Shown piece by piece: positions 19,604 to 28,494 of a DNA stretch of 64,000 bases. The notes under the pieces are model-generated. The model was not told the DNA's origin, did no database searches, and saw nothing but the letters and a program-made list of their open reading frames with translations. This DNA is from Acidovorax sp. Leaf191. Its GTDB lineage: Bacteria > Pseudomonadota > Gammaproteobacteria > Burkholderiales > Burkholderiaceae_C. Location of the stretch: positions 172,827 to 236,826 of the forward strand of contig NZ_LMPT01000021.1 in the NCBI RefSeq assembly GCF_001424425.1, in the 5' to 3' direction. Made by a program: the position numbers and the translations under genes. Each line of letters opens with the position of its first letter. Position 1 is the stretch's first letter.

Positions 19604-20059
19604 TTATTTGCCCCAACAATCCTCAAGCGTGGCACCGAGGGTATACGGGCCCGCACTCCGTATGCCGACGTTAGTCAGCGTGAAGTCACCGCATTTATCA
19701 CCGGCCTGTGACGTACCCGCCTTGCGCGTAGCGACCAGGGTGTAAGCACCAGCAGTTGGTGCGCCGACAAACCCGATCGTGTACCGCTTGCTGGCGTCCG
19801 CACTCCAGGTCAGCGAAGTAGGCAGGGCGTAATACGGTGCGCTACCTGTTATGGGATAGACGCCTGTTGCGGTCGCTGCCCTTTCTAACCACTGTTGTGC
19901 TTGCAATAAACCAGCTCGCGCATCTGCGCGGTGGCCGCGGCGAACATATTCGGTGTAGCTAGGGTAGGCAATCGCGGAAAGGATTCCGACGATGGCTACC
20001 GCAATCATCACCTCAATGAGTGTAAAACCCTTTTGGCGCATGGAGACTTTAAGATTCAT
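19604..20059 (-). CDS. pilE: type IV pilus minor pilin PilE
   Basis: Pseudopilin-like protein of 151 aa with a type III prepilin leader: a short basic stretch, then [21 protein letters not shown], cleaved after the glycine by PilD and N-methylated. The C-terminal region has two cysteines (DKCGDF and EDCWGK) bounding a disulfide loop. The ATG at 20057-20059 is preferred; [10 protein letters not shown] would be a shorter start. It follows pilY1 by 24 bp in the minor-pilin operon, where minor pilins prime pilus assembly with PilY1. Confidence 0.92.
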   Translation of the reverse strand: MNLKVSMRQKGFTLIEVMIAVAIVGILSAIAYPSYTEYVRRGHRADARAGLLQAQQWLERAATATGVYPITGSAPYYALPTSLTWSADASKRYTIGFVGAPTAGAYTLVATRKAGTSQAGDKCGDFTLTNVGIRSAGPYTLGATLEDCWGK

Positions 20060-20083
20060 AGAGGCATCCCACAAGTTTTCCAG

Positions 20084-23000
20084 TTATTGAATTTGACGCC
20101 AGCTTGGGCGCAGTGTCTCTTCGGGCATGGCGGCGAGATTTTCTTTGTTATTTTTGGCATCAATGTCCGCATTCTCGAATTTATTCTTTTTGACAATACT
20201 GTGAGGACCCTTTGCAACCTTCGCACGAGAAATGCTGATGAGGGTCGTTCCACTGGCAACGGCATCGCCACCGGGTGAGGCAAGAGTTCCCATGGTGAAC
20301 TTGCCATCCTTGTCCTTGTCCACCACTGCGATAGACGGCGCCTTGCCATCCATGATATTGACAAAAGTTCGGTATTGGCGCTCGCTGTCAACGGAGGTCG
20401 ATTCACAGCTCTCCACGTTGGGATCCACGTTCGATCCCTTGGCTGGAACTTGAGACCACACCGTGAGCAGGTTGCTGGCATCGTAGAAATCGAAAGGCTT
20501 CAACAGCCGTTCCCCAACAGCGGGCAGATCCAGATACCAACCATTCCAGTTGGCCCAGGTCGCCTTGCTCAGGACGTCAACCTCCTTGATAGCCCCATAT
20601 GCGCCACTGTCAATCTCGATGAATTCACGTTTGGCCAGTTTGGCCGTGTTGACTCCTGTGCCCAGCGCGGTCGGGGTGGGAACGCAGGTGATGCCGGGGC
20701 AAGTCCCGCCGCCAGGGTGGACTTCCACGCGTTTGCCCAGCGGTGTGACGACCTGGCGGTAGCGGGTATTGTCAAGCACCGAATACAGGCTCTGTACATC
20801 GATACTGGAGGGGTCGGTCTTGCTGACGTTGCGGCCGGTGCCGAACGAAACCATCATGCCACCGACATCCATGGTTTTTGCGGATGGTCCCGAGCCCACC
20901 ACCATCTGGCGGTCATTGGCGCGTGCAGTGGGCGCCGCAAAGATAGGCTGGACCTTGGTGCGGGGGCCATTCAGAGCGGCCGGGCCTTGTGCTGTGAACA
21001 ATGGATTGCCGCCCAAAGCCACCTTCCAATTCGTGGGGTTGTAACTGGTGAGGTCGAACTTCCACATGTTGCCCAGATTGTCGCCGGCGTACACCACGTC
21101 AGCGAGACCGTCGCCGTTGATATCCACGAGTCGGGGTGAAGCCAGGCCATTGTCGTTGGCCTTGCCCGTGCCCGGGGCGTCGGTGGTGACAGGAAAGCGA
21201 ACAAGCTCTTTGGCGCCATCAAGGTATTGAACGAGAAGGACGGGCCTTTGATTGGAGCTGTTGTAACCGTTGCCGAGCACCACAGCCCAGCGGTTGTTGT
21301 TCAGACGGGCGATCTGCGTGGTGCGCATACCGTCGTTATCGTCCCGCACAGGGCGTGCTGTGATGTGGCCGATGTCCTTGTCCTCGTCCACCATCTGCTG
21401 GCAGACGGTTTTTTCAGTGCCGGTGAGCACCGCGCAATTCGGCGCGTTTTCGGATGACCCGCGGGTGCGATCCAACCGGACCAGTTGTGCGGAATTCGCT
21501 TCCGTGAAGCCCGGGGTTCCATCGGCCAGGTTCGCTCCCGTAGGATTGGTGACGTCAAGCACATAGTAGCCTTTGCCACCCAGGCCCAAGGTGCCTACCA
21601 GCATCGTCCGCCAGTTCGGGGTGTAGGTGCCGTAGTTGGGGTCGCTCGGATCCTGTATGCCGCCGTTGAGATCTACGTCACCGGTCATGGGAGAGCCATC
21701 GACGTAATACTTGTGCTTGTTGTTGTACTGCGGATCAGTCAGTAGTGTGAGCGTTGGAATCACACCGCGCGGCACATAGGAAAGCTTTTCCTGGCCGTTC
21801 AGCGACGCGAAACCATGGAGCATCCCGTCGTTGCCGCCCACATAGAGCATGCCGGGACGCGCCCTGTTGTTGCGGACAAACGCGGTGTAGCCCTTGAGCA
21901 GGTAGTCCGATGCGGGTGCCCCCGTGAACCAGACGTCGGAGTTGATGATGTCGCCTTGGATGCTTTGGCGTTGGCGGAATGGCTTGGCCGTCGTATAGCC
22001 TGACGGGTCGACGCCTTCCAGTGACTTGTCGCCCCGGATGTAGTCGAGCCGTTGTTGGCCTTTGGCGGCGCCGTCATCGGAACCGCTCATGTTTTTCTGC
22101 AGCCAGAGCTTCTGGTTGTTACTCAAGCGGGTTTCATCCGAAGCCCACCGGAAAGGCACGCCTCCTTGGTAGGCTGAGCCGGACCACTTGTCGCTCCAGG
22201 TCAGCACCATGCGGGAACTGACCGTCGCTGCATCCAGCAAGTCGGCAGTGGTCTTGCCATTCCAGCTGGGGTCAGGATAAGTCGTCCCATCCTTCCTCAC
22301 CTTGTCGGCCGTCACGAAGCCTTTCCAGAACTTTTCGGGCTCATACGCGGCAGTGTATTTGCCGACTTCACTGCGCGACACATTGGAGCCGCTGGTGGCA
22401 CTTGAACTCAAGTCAGGGTCGGTAGCAGTGTTGATTTGGGCAAAGATGTCGCGGAAAGCTTTTTCCAGATCCTGGCCTTGCGTCACGGCGTAATAGCGTC
22501 CACGTCCGTTGAGTGCGCTGTGCCACAAGTCGAGAGCGCGCACGTTTTCACCGTTGCCCATGTTGGGCCACTGATGATTGCCAGTCACCAAATCAGGAAA
22601 ACTGCTGGCGTTGTTGAAACTGAAGGGAAGTCGTTCATTGGCTGGCGGTGCAATGATGCCTGGAGCGCCGGGCCATGTGGTTGCATCGCTGCTGAAGCCA
22701 ATGGTATACGTCACCATGTGAGGCCAAGTGGCAGGGTTGTAACGTGGATTCCAGTAGCGTTCCAGAACCGCAGGATTACCCGCCTTGTCATTCCCAAAGC
22801 TCTCTGTCGTGGGCGCTGCGCGGTAGTCTGCAGCGGGCTGCATGGATCCGGTCATGCCAGAGGTCTGCATGGCGGTTGACCAGCTGTAGAAGGCCCAGTC
22901 TGCCAGCGTGTTGTTGAAGCTGTCACGGTACAGCCTGGTCTTGGCCTGGTCTGTGGTCGTTGACCCGCCATACACCATGCCGTCCGGCAGAATCTTGTTG

Positions 23001-23695
23001 GTGGAGTTGTCCTGCGCGCCACCCGATACGCCACCATTCCACCGACCGTCCGACATGAAGATGTGATAGGTCCGTCGGCAGGCGAGATAGGGCGAGCCTG
23101 TGGTGCCAGGGTCACTCGCCCAGGCGCTGTTGGTGCCCAGCGGTTGCCGCAGGTAAGCGTCAGCCTGGCTGAACATCAGGTGCGATGGCGTCGTGTTGCT
23201 GGGGGTCAGGCTCGTGACGAAGTTCAAGAAATTGGTTCGGTGCGTACCCTGCAGTATCCGCATCGAATTGGTGTTCATGTTCGTGCTGTTGACGCTGGCT
23301 GCATTGGAGGCGTTGCCGTTATTCCACATCACCTGCCAAGCCAAGCGGATTTTCTTGTCAGCCATCAGCGAGGCGTCGTACTCGGGATGGGTTGGGTCGA
23401 ACACCGACTTCAGCGCGTACTTCAATACGTTCATGCGCTGCGCAGTCACGGGCCATGTGCCATCAGCATTGGGGGCCACGACAGTGGCACTGCCGGTCGC
23501 TGTACTGGTCACTCGAGACGCCATACTCCCGGAGTCATCAACGGAAATGATGACGTTGGGCCGTACATAAGGCTCTACAACGCCTGGAGGCGCTTCGGCC
23601 AAATCCACCGCCCAGACGCCAGTGGGAGCGAGTGCGGCGCTTGCGGCCATTGCAAGCAGGCTTTTGCGAAAACGGGGGGCAGCGGTGCGAGGCAT
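20084..23695 (-). CDS. pilY1: type IV pilus tip adhesin/assembly factor PilY1
   Basis: A 1203-aa secreted protein. An N-terminal signal peptide (RKSLLAMAASAALAPTG, probable cleavage after VWA) leads to a von Willebrand A-like region with the MIDAS motif DDSGSM near residue 53. The C-terminal half is the PilY1 beta-propeller (PQQ-like blades) with a calcium loop DINGDGLAD near residues 855-863 and the following NMWKFDL. PilY1 sits at the pilus tip, antagonises PilT-driven retraction and mediates adhesion or surface sensing. It lies between pilX and pilE in the operon. Length and domain order are those of an intact family member. Confidence 0.95.
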   Translation of the reverse strand: MPRTAAPRFRKSLLAMAASAALAPTGVWAVDLAEAPPGVVEPYVRPNVIISVDDSGSMASRVTSTATGSATVVAPNADGTWPVTAQRMNVLKYALKSVFDPTHPEYDASLMADKKIRLAWQVMWNNGNASNAASVNSTNMNTNSMRILQGTHRTNFLNFVTSLTPSNTTPSHLMFSQADAYLRQPLGTNSAWASDPGTTGSPYLACRRTYHIFMSDGRWNGGVSGGAQDNSTNKILPDGMVYGGSTTTDQAKTRLYRDSFNNTLADWAFYSWSTAMQTSGMTGSMQPAADYRAAPTTESFGNDKAGNPAVLERYWNPRYNPATWPHMVTYTIGFSSDATTWPGAPGIIAPPANERLPFSFNNASSFPDLVTGNHQWPNMGNGENVRALDLWHSALNGRGRYYAVTQGQDLEKAFRDIFAQINTATDPDLSSSATSGSNVSRSEVGKYTAAYEPEKFWKGFVTADKVRKDGTTYPDPSWNGKTTADLLDAATVSSRMVLTWSDKWSGSAYQGGVPFRWASDETRLSNNQKLWLQKNMSGSDDGAAKGQQRLDYIRGDKSLEGVDPSGYTTAKPFRQRQSIQGDIINSDVWFTGAPASDYLLKGYTAFVRNNRARPGMLYVGGNDGMLHGFASLNGQEKLSYVPRGVIPTLTLLTDPQYNNKHKYYVDGSPMTGDVDLNGGIQDPSDPNYGTYTPNWRTMLVGTLGLGGKGYYVLDVTNPTGANLADGTPGFTEANSAQLVRLDRTRGSSENAPNCAVLTGTEKTVCQQMVDEDKDIGHITARPVRDDNDGMRTTQIARLNNNRWAVVLGNGYNSSNQRPVLLVQYLDGAKELVRFPVTTDAPGTGKANDNGLASPRLVDINGDGLADVVYAGDNLGNMWKFDLTSYNPTNWKVALGGNPLFTAQGPAALNGPRTKVQPIFAAPTARANDRQMVVGSGPSAKTMDVGGMMVSFGTGRNVSKTDPSSIDVQSLYSVLDNTRYRQVVTPLGKRVEVHPGGGTCPGITCVPTPTALGTGVNTAKLAKREFIEIDSGAYGAIKEVDVLSKATWANWNGWYLDLPAVGERLLKPFDFYDASNLLTVWSQVPAKGSNVDPNVESCESTSVDSERQYRTFVNIMDGKAPSIAVVDKDKDGKFTMGTLASPGGDAVASGTTLISISRAKVAKGPHSIVKKNKFENADIDAKNNKENLAAMPEETLRPSWRQIQ

Positions 23696-23774
23696 GGCTT
23701 GCTCCTTGGGTTGTGTAAGTTGGAGATATTGCAGTGATTAATGGCGTAATTGCAGTGCCACTACATCGATAACA

Positions 23775-24548
23775 TTAATTGGCTCGCACCTGACGAACAT
23801 AGGTCTGTTGGAGGACGGCCATGGTGCCCGGTTTGCGGCCATAAGCCAAAGCAGTGATCCGATAAGCCACATTGGGCTTCAAATTCAAGCGCAGCAGATT
23901 ATTGGTGTTGGCGCCGCCAACAATAAGGCCGGAATTCTTGCTGCTCTCGTCGTAAGGCATTACTTCTATCCAATACCATCCGCCGCGATTGTTGGCGCTT
24001 GTATCGGCCAAGATGGGGTTGGCAGGATTGGCAGCATCTCCAGCTTTTGCGCCGGAATATTGACCATAGCGGGCGCCGACATTAGGCTGGGTCATATCAG
24101 CTAGCTTTGCTTCGCCGGTAGCAAGCACTGTCGTATTGGTTGCATTCCAGAAATCTTGGCGTCCCGCCCGCTTGGCGCACAGCCCGTCCCGGCATTTGGT
24201 CGCTTGTTGATCCAAATCCGCCAGCAATGGAGTCACCTCCTGCTTGTCCAGTGGAATCTTGTAAGCTGCAACCATGTTGTCGCGGCAGTTTGCGTCGATG
24301 CAGGGGTTGCCATCAGGGCTTTCGCTGCGGATGTCCAATTCGGCGTCTTGCAGCAGCGACTGGGCGGCCTCGAACGCCCTTTGGTAGTCGGCATCGTTGC
24401 CAACGACCAGTTCGTTGAACATCGACGTGCGCGAAGCCCACAATGCCAGGAGCATCGACAGCATGACGAAAACGATCACCACGAAAAGTGCTACGCCTTG
24501 CTGCCGACGTAGGCGGGGGGGAGTGGGAATGAGCTGGGGTTGCTGCAT
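23775..24548 (-). CDS. pilX: type IV pilus assembly protein PilX
   Basis: Minor pilin of 257 aa. The N-terminus has RRQQGVALFVVIVFVMLSML, a prepilin-type hydrophobic helix in which the usual FTLIE is replaced by VALFV, as is normal for PilX/GspK-like proteins. Two cysteine pairs (CIDANC and KCRDGLC) suggest disulfides in the globular domain. It starts 8 bp after the pilW stop and is followed by 79 bp before pilY1. Confidence 0.9.
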   Translation of the reverse strand: MQQPQLIPTPPRLRRQQGVALFVVIVFVMLSMLLALWASRTSMFNELVVGNDADYQRAFEAAQSLLQDAELDIRSESPDGNPCIDANCRDNMVAAYKIPLDKQEVTPLLADLDQQATKCRDGLCAKRAGRQDFWNATNTTVLATGEAKLADMTQPNVGARYGQYSGAKAGDAANPANPILADTSANNRGGWYWIEVMPYDESSKNSGLIVGGANTNNLLRLNLKPNVAYRITALAYGRKPGTMAVLQQTYVRQVRAN

Positions 24549-24556
24549 GATGGGTA

Positions 24557-25516
24557 TTACGTCGCAGGTTGAAGCACCGAGCCAACGAGCCCTTGGCTGC
24601 GCAGTTGAAAGACATTGCGAAACACAAGGTGCATACGTTTGGCGCGTGCGCCAGTGAGGGTGCTCATGTCGACACTTGTAGCGCCATCGCAGTCGGTGTA
24701 GTTGCTGCCCGCGGGAAGATCGATTGGCTCACTGCCGAAGAGAACCACACACACCTCGACAGCCTGTACCTGAGCCCAGTTGGCGCCCACTCCGGTGGCA
24801 TCCACCGTCTTTATTTTTGGGATGCCTGGCGTAGAGCTGCTGTCTTGCATCAGGTAGCGCACCTGGAAGTTGGCGACATTCTGCAAAATGGGTTGCGTAG
24901 CTGCTCCATTGCCGCTGCAGCGCAGCACATTGTTGGCTGTGTCTAAATCAAAAATGCTTTCTATCCGCTGGTCGTTATTCGTGGCATCTTCTGGCCCGCC
25001 AATACAATTGCGTGTCAGTGAACGCTCCGCAGCATTCGTAAACACGGGTTCGGTATACCGCCGAAAACCCACAGTCAGTGTGACCGGCGAGGCATTGCCC
25101 GATATGGTCTGGGTGGGCATGTTGGCGGTATAGCTGAATGTCGGATTGGACGCTGCTTCCGCGGCTGTTTCAAACGCGACTGGAGCCAGGTAGGCGCTTT
25201 CGGTGACTGCCGTTCCAGGGTTGAGATTCAGCCGCATCGAGCCAGCCTGCCGCAGCTGCTGACCAAAAAGCCGCATCGCATAAGCACCCTGTTGCTGAAT
25301 ACCACTCGCATCGCTGACTGTTCCTGACACGCCGCGGGAAACCATCAGGGCCCCCATAGCCACCGCAATGACAAGCAGTCCGATGGCAAGGCCGACCATC
25401 AACTCGATCAATGTGACGCCACTCTGGGTTTGCCATGGATTCACCAAGCGACGCGCTTTTTGATCGGTCGACCTTTTTGCGGCGGCCATGGACAGTGGAT
25501 GGGAGTTGGCGTGCAT
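24557..25516 (-). CDS. pilW: type IV pilus assembly protein PilW
   Basis: Minor pilin of 319 aa. After a long basic leader (about 36 residues from the chosen ATG at 25516) comes SGVTLIELMVGLAIGLLVIA, the prepilin cleavage and transmembrane region. The rest matches PilW: variable beta-rich domain ending MHLVFRNVFQLRSQG. The start codon is one base from the pilV stop, so the genes are tightly coupled. A later start at MAAAKRSTDQK is possible and would give a more usual leader length. Confidence 0.9.
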   Translation of the reverse strand: MHANSHPLSMAAAKRSTDQKARRLVNPWQTQSGVTLIELMVGLAIGLLVIAVAMGALMVSRGVSGTVSDASGIQQQGAYAMRLFGQQLRQAGSMRLNLNPGTAVTESAYLAPVAFETAAEAASNPTFSYTANMPTQTISGNASPVTLTVGFRRYTEPVFTNAAERSLTRNCIGGPEDATNNDQRIESIFDLDTANNVLRCSGNGAATQPILQNVANFQVRYLMQDSSSTPGIPKIKTVDATGVGANWAQVQAVEVCVVLFGSEPIDLPAGSNYTDCDGATSVDMSTLTGARAKRMHLVFRNVFQLRSQGLVGSVLQPAT

Positions 25517-25517
25517 G

Positions 25518-26171
25518 TCAGGCTCCGGGGCAGAAATAGGCGGCACTGTTCCCGCCTGGGGCGTATGGCGCGCAACGCGCAGATACGGGAATGTATTGAA
25601 GGTGGCAGGTAAAGTTCGCCGGGCAGGTCAAAGCTCCCGCACCTGCCGTCAAAGCGCCGCTGTTGTCGCGAATCTTGGTGGCGTCGATGTCGTCGGTCTT
25701 GCGGCCTTGCCCCTCGTTTTCTCGCCACGCAATCATGACGCCGAGCTGTCGTCTTTGCCCTGCTCCCAGCGCTGTTTCTGCTGGAGGAATGAAGACTTCA
25801 GCCTGCCCCAGGGGCAATGTGTCGCGAACGGCCTTCTTCCAGGCAGCCACGTCGTAGGCAGCCAGTGCGCCGTTGTCGCAGCCGCTGGCGCACGATGTGG
25901 TCGACGGCGTGGTGGCGAATGTCGACACATAGTTGCCCAGGTTGGCCAGCGCGTTGGGGTTGATGCGCATGCGCTCCCCCAGGTCTTCGATCAGCCGTAT
26001 GGCTTGCGCTCGGCGCACCGTTGTCGACGTGTCGGACAGGTTGCGCATTTGGACACCCAGGATCCCGAGAATGCCAAGGGTCATGACAACAATGGCGACC
26101 AAGGACTCGATCATTGTGATGCCGTGCTGCGGCTTGGGAAGTTTTGTGTAAGTAGGGTTCATCCGGTACAT
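25518..26171 (-). CDS. pilV: type IV pilus modification/minor pilin PilV
   Basis: Minor pilin of 217 aa with leader PKPQHGITMIESLVAIVVMTLGILG, the typical PilV cleavage region (G/ITMIE). Cysteines at CASGC and in CPANFTC and RCAPY could form disulfides. The start overlaps the upstream fimT gene by 13 bp; MNPTYTK nine bases in is an alternative start. Part of the seven-gene minor-pilin unit. Confidence 0.9.
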   Translation of the reverse strand: MYRMNPTYTKLPKPQHGITMIESLVAIVVMTLGILGILGVQMRNLSDTSTTVRRAQAIRLIEDLGERMRINPNALANLGNYVSTFATTPSTTSCASGCDNGALAAYDVAAWKKAVRDTLPLGQAEVFIPPAETALGAGQRRQLGVMIAWRENEGQGRKTDDIDATKIRDNSGALTAGAGALTCPANFTCHLQYIPVSARCAPYAPGGNSAAYFCPGA

Positions 26172-26746
26172 GGAATGGCCTCTGGAAGAATGGTGTGTAT
26201 ACGTCCACCGGAGCTCATGCAGACGCCGCGTGCGCCAGGGTGGTTGGTCGATTTGTCAACAGGTACCAGGCTGAAGCCAAGCCAAACACCGTCCACAAGG
26301 CCCCAACGATCAAACTTGATGCTGGCGCCTCCACCGGTTCGGGTGATTTGCACCTTCGCAGGGGCATTGATGCGCTGAAGAACTGGTTCTGTAGAACCGC
26401 AGGAACTGTTGTTATCCAGGTCCTCGCAGACGATCCAGCCACAATCCCAGTCTCGATTGCTTCTGGCGGTCGTGCAGCCTCCGGTATTGTTCGGAATCTT
26501 CTGGACGGTCACACGTCCCCCGCGTTTGATGGCTTCAGAGCGAGCCAGCAGCAATGTGGAACTTAGAGCTTCTTGGGCGGCACGAACTCGCCAACTTTCG
26601 GTCAGCAAGGTCAAAGAGGGGGCTGCCAATCCGGCCAGGACCGCCAGGATACTGACGACCACCATCAACTCGACGGCTGTGAATCCGCCTTGAAGAGATC
26701 GGCTGTGCGTCCAATGCTGCCGGAAGGAGTGCAGAGTTCTAGGCAT
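26159..26746 (-). CDS. fimT: GspH/FimT-family pseudopilin (first copy)
   Basis: A 195-aa prepilin-type protein with QGGFTAVELMVVVSILAVLAGLAAPS at residues about 19-45 and the family segment LLLARSEAIKRGG. GspH/FimT proteins are minor pilins incorporated near the pilus tip, and some bind DNA during transformation. The C-terminal domain has the FDRWGL and ARGVCMSSGGRI features found also in the next gene. It overlaps pilV and lies 24 bp after the second FimT-like gene. Confidence 0.88.
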   Translation of the reverse strand: MPRTLHSFRQHWTHSRSLQGGFTAVELMVVVSILAVLAGLAAPSLTLLTESWRVRAAQEALSSTLLLARSEAIKRGGRVTVQKIPNNTGGCTTARSNRDWDCGWIVCEDLDNNSSCGSTEPVLQRINAPAKVQITRTGGGASIKFDRWGLVDGVWLGFSLVPVDKSTNHPGARGVCMSSGGRIHTILPEAIPCTG

Positions 26747-26770
26747 GGCAATATCAAGAGACCGCTGTCT

Positions 26771-27397
26771 TCAGCAGGCCTCACTGCCTTTCTTGCGAGC
26801 TATGCGACCGCTGCTGGCAACGCAAACACGCGCAGCACTGACATCCGCAATGGTCTTGTCCTTGGGAATCAGCTCAAAAGCCATGGCGGTGGGCACTGCC
26901 GCTCCCCCCGTATTCGACAGCATGCCCCATCGGTCTACGGTGATCCTCCCAGTGCTGCCAGGTAGGTTGATGTTAAGCCGGGTCGGGGCTTCTACTCGCT
27001 GAAGCTCGCACTCATTCGGTGTAGCGCCAGGCACGCACGTGTCCTGGGTGCCGTTGCCGTTGGCGTCAAAAAAAACGCTCCACCCGCAACTCCACTGTGC
27101 GGTGGTCATTGTGCTGCAGACTGCGGTGTCGCCGCCTTTGATGATAATGACGTTGCCACTACGCTTGATGGCTTCGGAGCGGGCGTAGTAAATCGTGGAT
27201 TGCAGTGTTTCAGTTGCGTCACGCACCCGCCAGCGTTCCACCAGAGGCCTGAAGCTGGGCGCGGCCAGCGCTACCAGGGTGGCAAAAATGGCAATCACCA
27301 CCATGAGTTCAATGATGGTGAACCCTTGTTGGGCTCGCGGCATCCCGCCTGGGAAAGCGCGGTGCTGGCAGCGAATGGAGTGGCGCAGTTTCTGCAT
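26771..27397 (-). CDS. GspH/FimT-family pseudopilin (second copy)
   Basis: A 208-aa paralogue of the downstream FimT, with leader RAQQGFTIIELMVVIAIFAT and the shared motifs YYARSEAIKRSG, VDRWGML and ARVCVASSGRI. It is the first gene of the minor-pilin unit. The start at 27397 is chosen since upstream codons belong to a noncoding stretch; MPRAQQGFTIIE further in would give a short leader. Cysteines in the variable loop (CSTM, WSCGW, CVPG, NECEL) suggest disulfides. Confidence 0.87.
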   Translation of the reverse strand: MQKLRHSIRCQHRAFPGGMPRAQQGFTIIELMVVIAIFATLVALAAPSFRPLVERWRVRDATETLQSTIYYARSEAIKRSGNVIIIKGGDTAVCSTMTTAQWSCGWSVFFDANGNGTQDTCVPGATPNECELQRVEAPTRLNINLPGSTGRITVDRWGMLSNTGGAAVPTAMAFELIPKDKTIADVSAARVCVASSGRIARKKGSEAC

Positions 27398-27494
27398 GAA
27401 GTGGATGCTAGTTGCATCTCGTTGCACCACACTCTTCCTCCTGACGGGTGGCAGTCGGCTGTAGATGAACGGCGCTCGCCGTGACGTGGGGCGC

Positions 27495-27812
27495 CTAGCG
27501 GGTATAGCCTCGGCAAGCGCCGGCGTTGTGCAGCCCCTTGCATTCCCTCGCCATCCGGCGGTCACGCTCGCCTGGAGACTCTTCGGAGCTGCTGCGTTGG
27601 TAAGTCACTTTCTTCGGCCCCTTCTTTTTGGAGGGGCTTGCTGGGTTGTTCATGGCACCGGTCGGCTTGTCTCCAGAGGTTTTGGCGAGCCCCGTAGTCG
27701 GAATCAGCGAGAAGGCGAGGGCGGCGGCCAAGGTAAAAGCGCCAATGAGGGCGCTGAATGCGGAGGCGGTGCTTGTGCTCTGAAGCGAAGAGAAGTTTTT
27801 GAAGTTTTGCAT
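27495..27812 (-). CDS. small exported hypothetical protein, 105 aa
   Basis: The N-terminus has a hydrophobic core ALIGAFTLAAALAFSLIP and a plausible signal-peptidase site after TTGLA. The mature part is about 60 residues, very basic (SKKKGPKKV) and ends with a compact ECKGLHNAGACRGYTR containing two cysteines. Function unknown. It is divergent from rpsO and lies 97 bp upstream of the pilin unit on the same strand, so it could share a transcript with it. In-frame codons upstream overlap the rpsO promoter, so the ATG at 27812 is preferred. Confidence 0.6.
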   Translation of the reverse strand: MQNFKNFSSLQSTSTASAFSALIGAFTLAAALAFSLIPTTGLAKTSGDKPTGAMNNPASPSKKKGPKKVTYQRSSSEESPGERDRRMARECKGLHNAGACRGYTR

Positions 27813-27898
27813 GTGATTTTTCAAGATGTTCAAGGTGAAAGTGGCCTTCGGAGCGTTGGTGGGAAGGGGTTTGGCGGGCTCAGGCTTTTGCTGGGAGT

Positions 27899-27929
27899 TA
27901 TAATGGCAAGGTTTTGCACGGTGCAAAAC
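27899..27929 (+). promoter_or_regulatory. rpsO promoter -10 and 5'-end hairpin
   Basis: A perfect TATAAT lies at 27899-27904; I see no convincing -35 box at normal spacing. From 27911, where transcription should start, GTTTTGCAC-G-GTGCAAAAC forms a perfect inverted repeat. It could be a 5'-end RNA hairpin or an operator. Confidence 0.5.
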
Positions 27930-28012
27930 GCACGCCGCTGGCCGTTCCAGCCGTCGGCGCAAGTAAAAACCACGGCCCGCAGTCCCCTGCAGGCCCAATC
28001 CAAGGAAATCCA

Positions 28013-28279
28013 ATGATCGCATCCTCCATCAAGGCCGAAGTCGTCAAGGCCAACGCCCGCGCTGCCAACGACACCGGTAGCCCAGAAGTGCAAGTGGCCC
28101 TGCTGACCGCTCGCATCAACGAACTGACCCCTCACTTCAAGACGCACGCCAAGGACCACCACGGTCGCCGCGGCCTGCTGCGCATGGTGAGCCGCCGCCG
28201 CAAGCTGCTGGACTACCTGAAGGCCAAGGACGCTGACCGTTACACGGCTTTGATCGCCAAGCTGGGTCTGCGCAAGTAA
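28013..28279 (+). CDS. rpsO: 30S ribosomal protein S15
   Basis: Primary 16S rRNA-binding protein that organises the central domain of the small subunit, 88 aa as usual. Seen: the family signature [48 protein letters not shown] and the end [23 protein letters not shown] precedes the ATG. It is followed by an intrinsic terminator and pnp, the standard rpsO-pnp pairing. Confidence 0.99.
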   Translation: MIASSIKAEVVKANARAANDTGSPEVQVALLTARINELTPHFKTHAKDHHGRRGLLRMVSRRRKLLDYLKAKDADRYTALIAKLGLRK

Positions 28280-28294
28280 GCGCATTCGCATGTC

Positions 28295-28332
28295 AAAACG
28301 CCTGGGTTAGCACGCTAGCTCAGGCGTTTTTT
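28295..28332 (+). terminator. rpsO intrinsic terminator
   Basis: AACGCCTG..TAGC and GCTA..CAGGCGTT form a long stem (with G-U pairs) followed by six T. It probably terminates or attenuates transcription into pnp. Confidence 0.85.
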
Positions 28333-28494
28333 ACTTCGGAGACGCAAAACAGAGCGAAGCTGTGTCATTCCACGGATCCTGACGCACCGGTTGCGGGTGA
28401 CAGGCTCCCTGGAATGGCATCGTGTTCTGAATTGCCTCCGGCCCTTGCTGGCTCTGCGTAGCCAGCTACATAAACCGAAGCAAAAGGAGTCATC

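Noticed and set aside
19574..19604. FMN riboswitch ahead of ribD
   Set aside because: Only 29 bp separate ribD from pilE and no RFN-type conserved sequence is visible.
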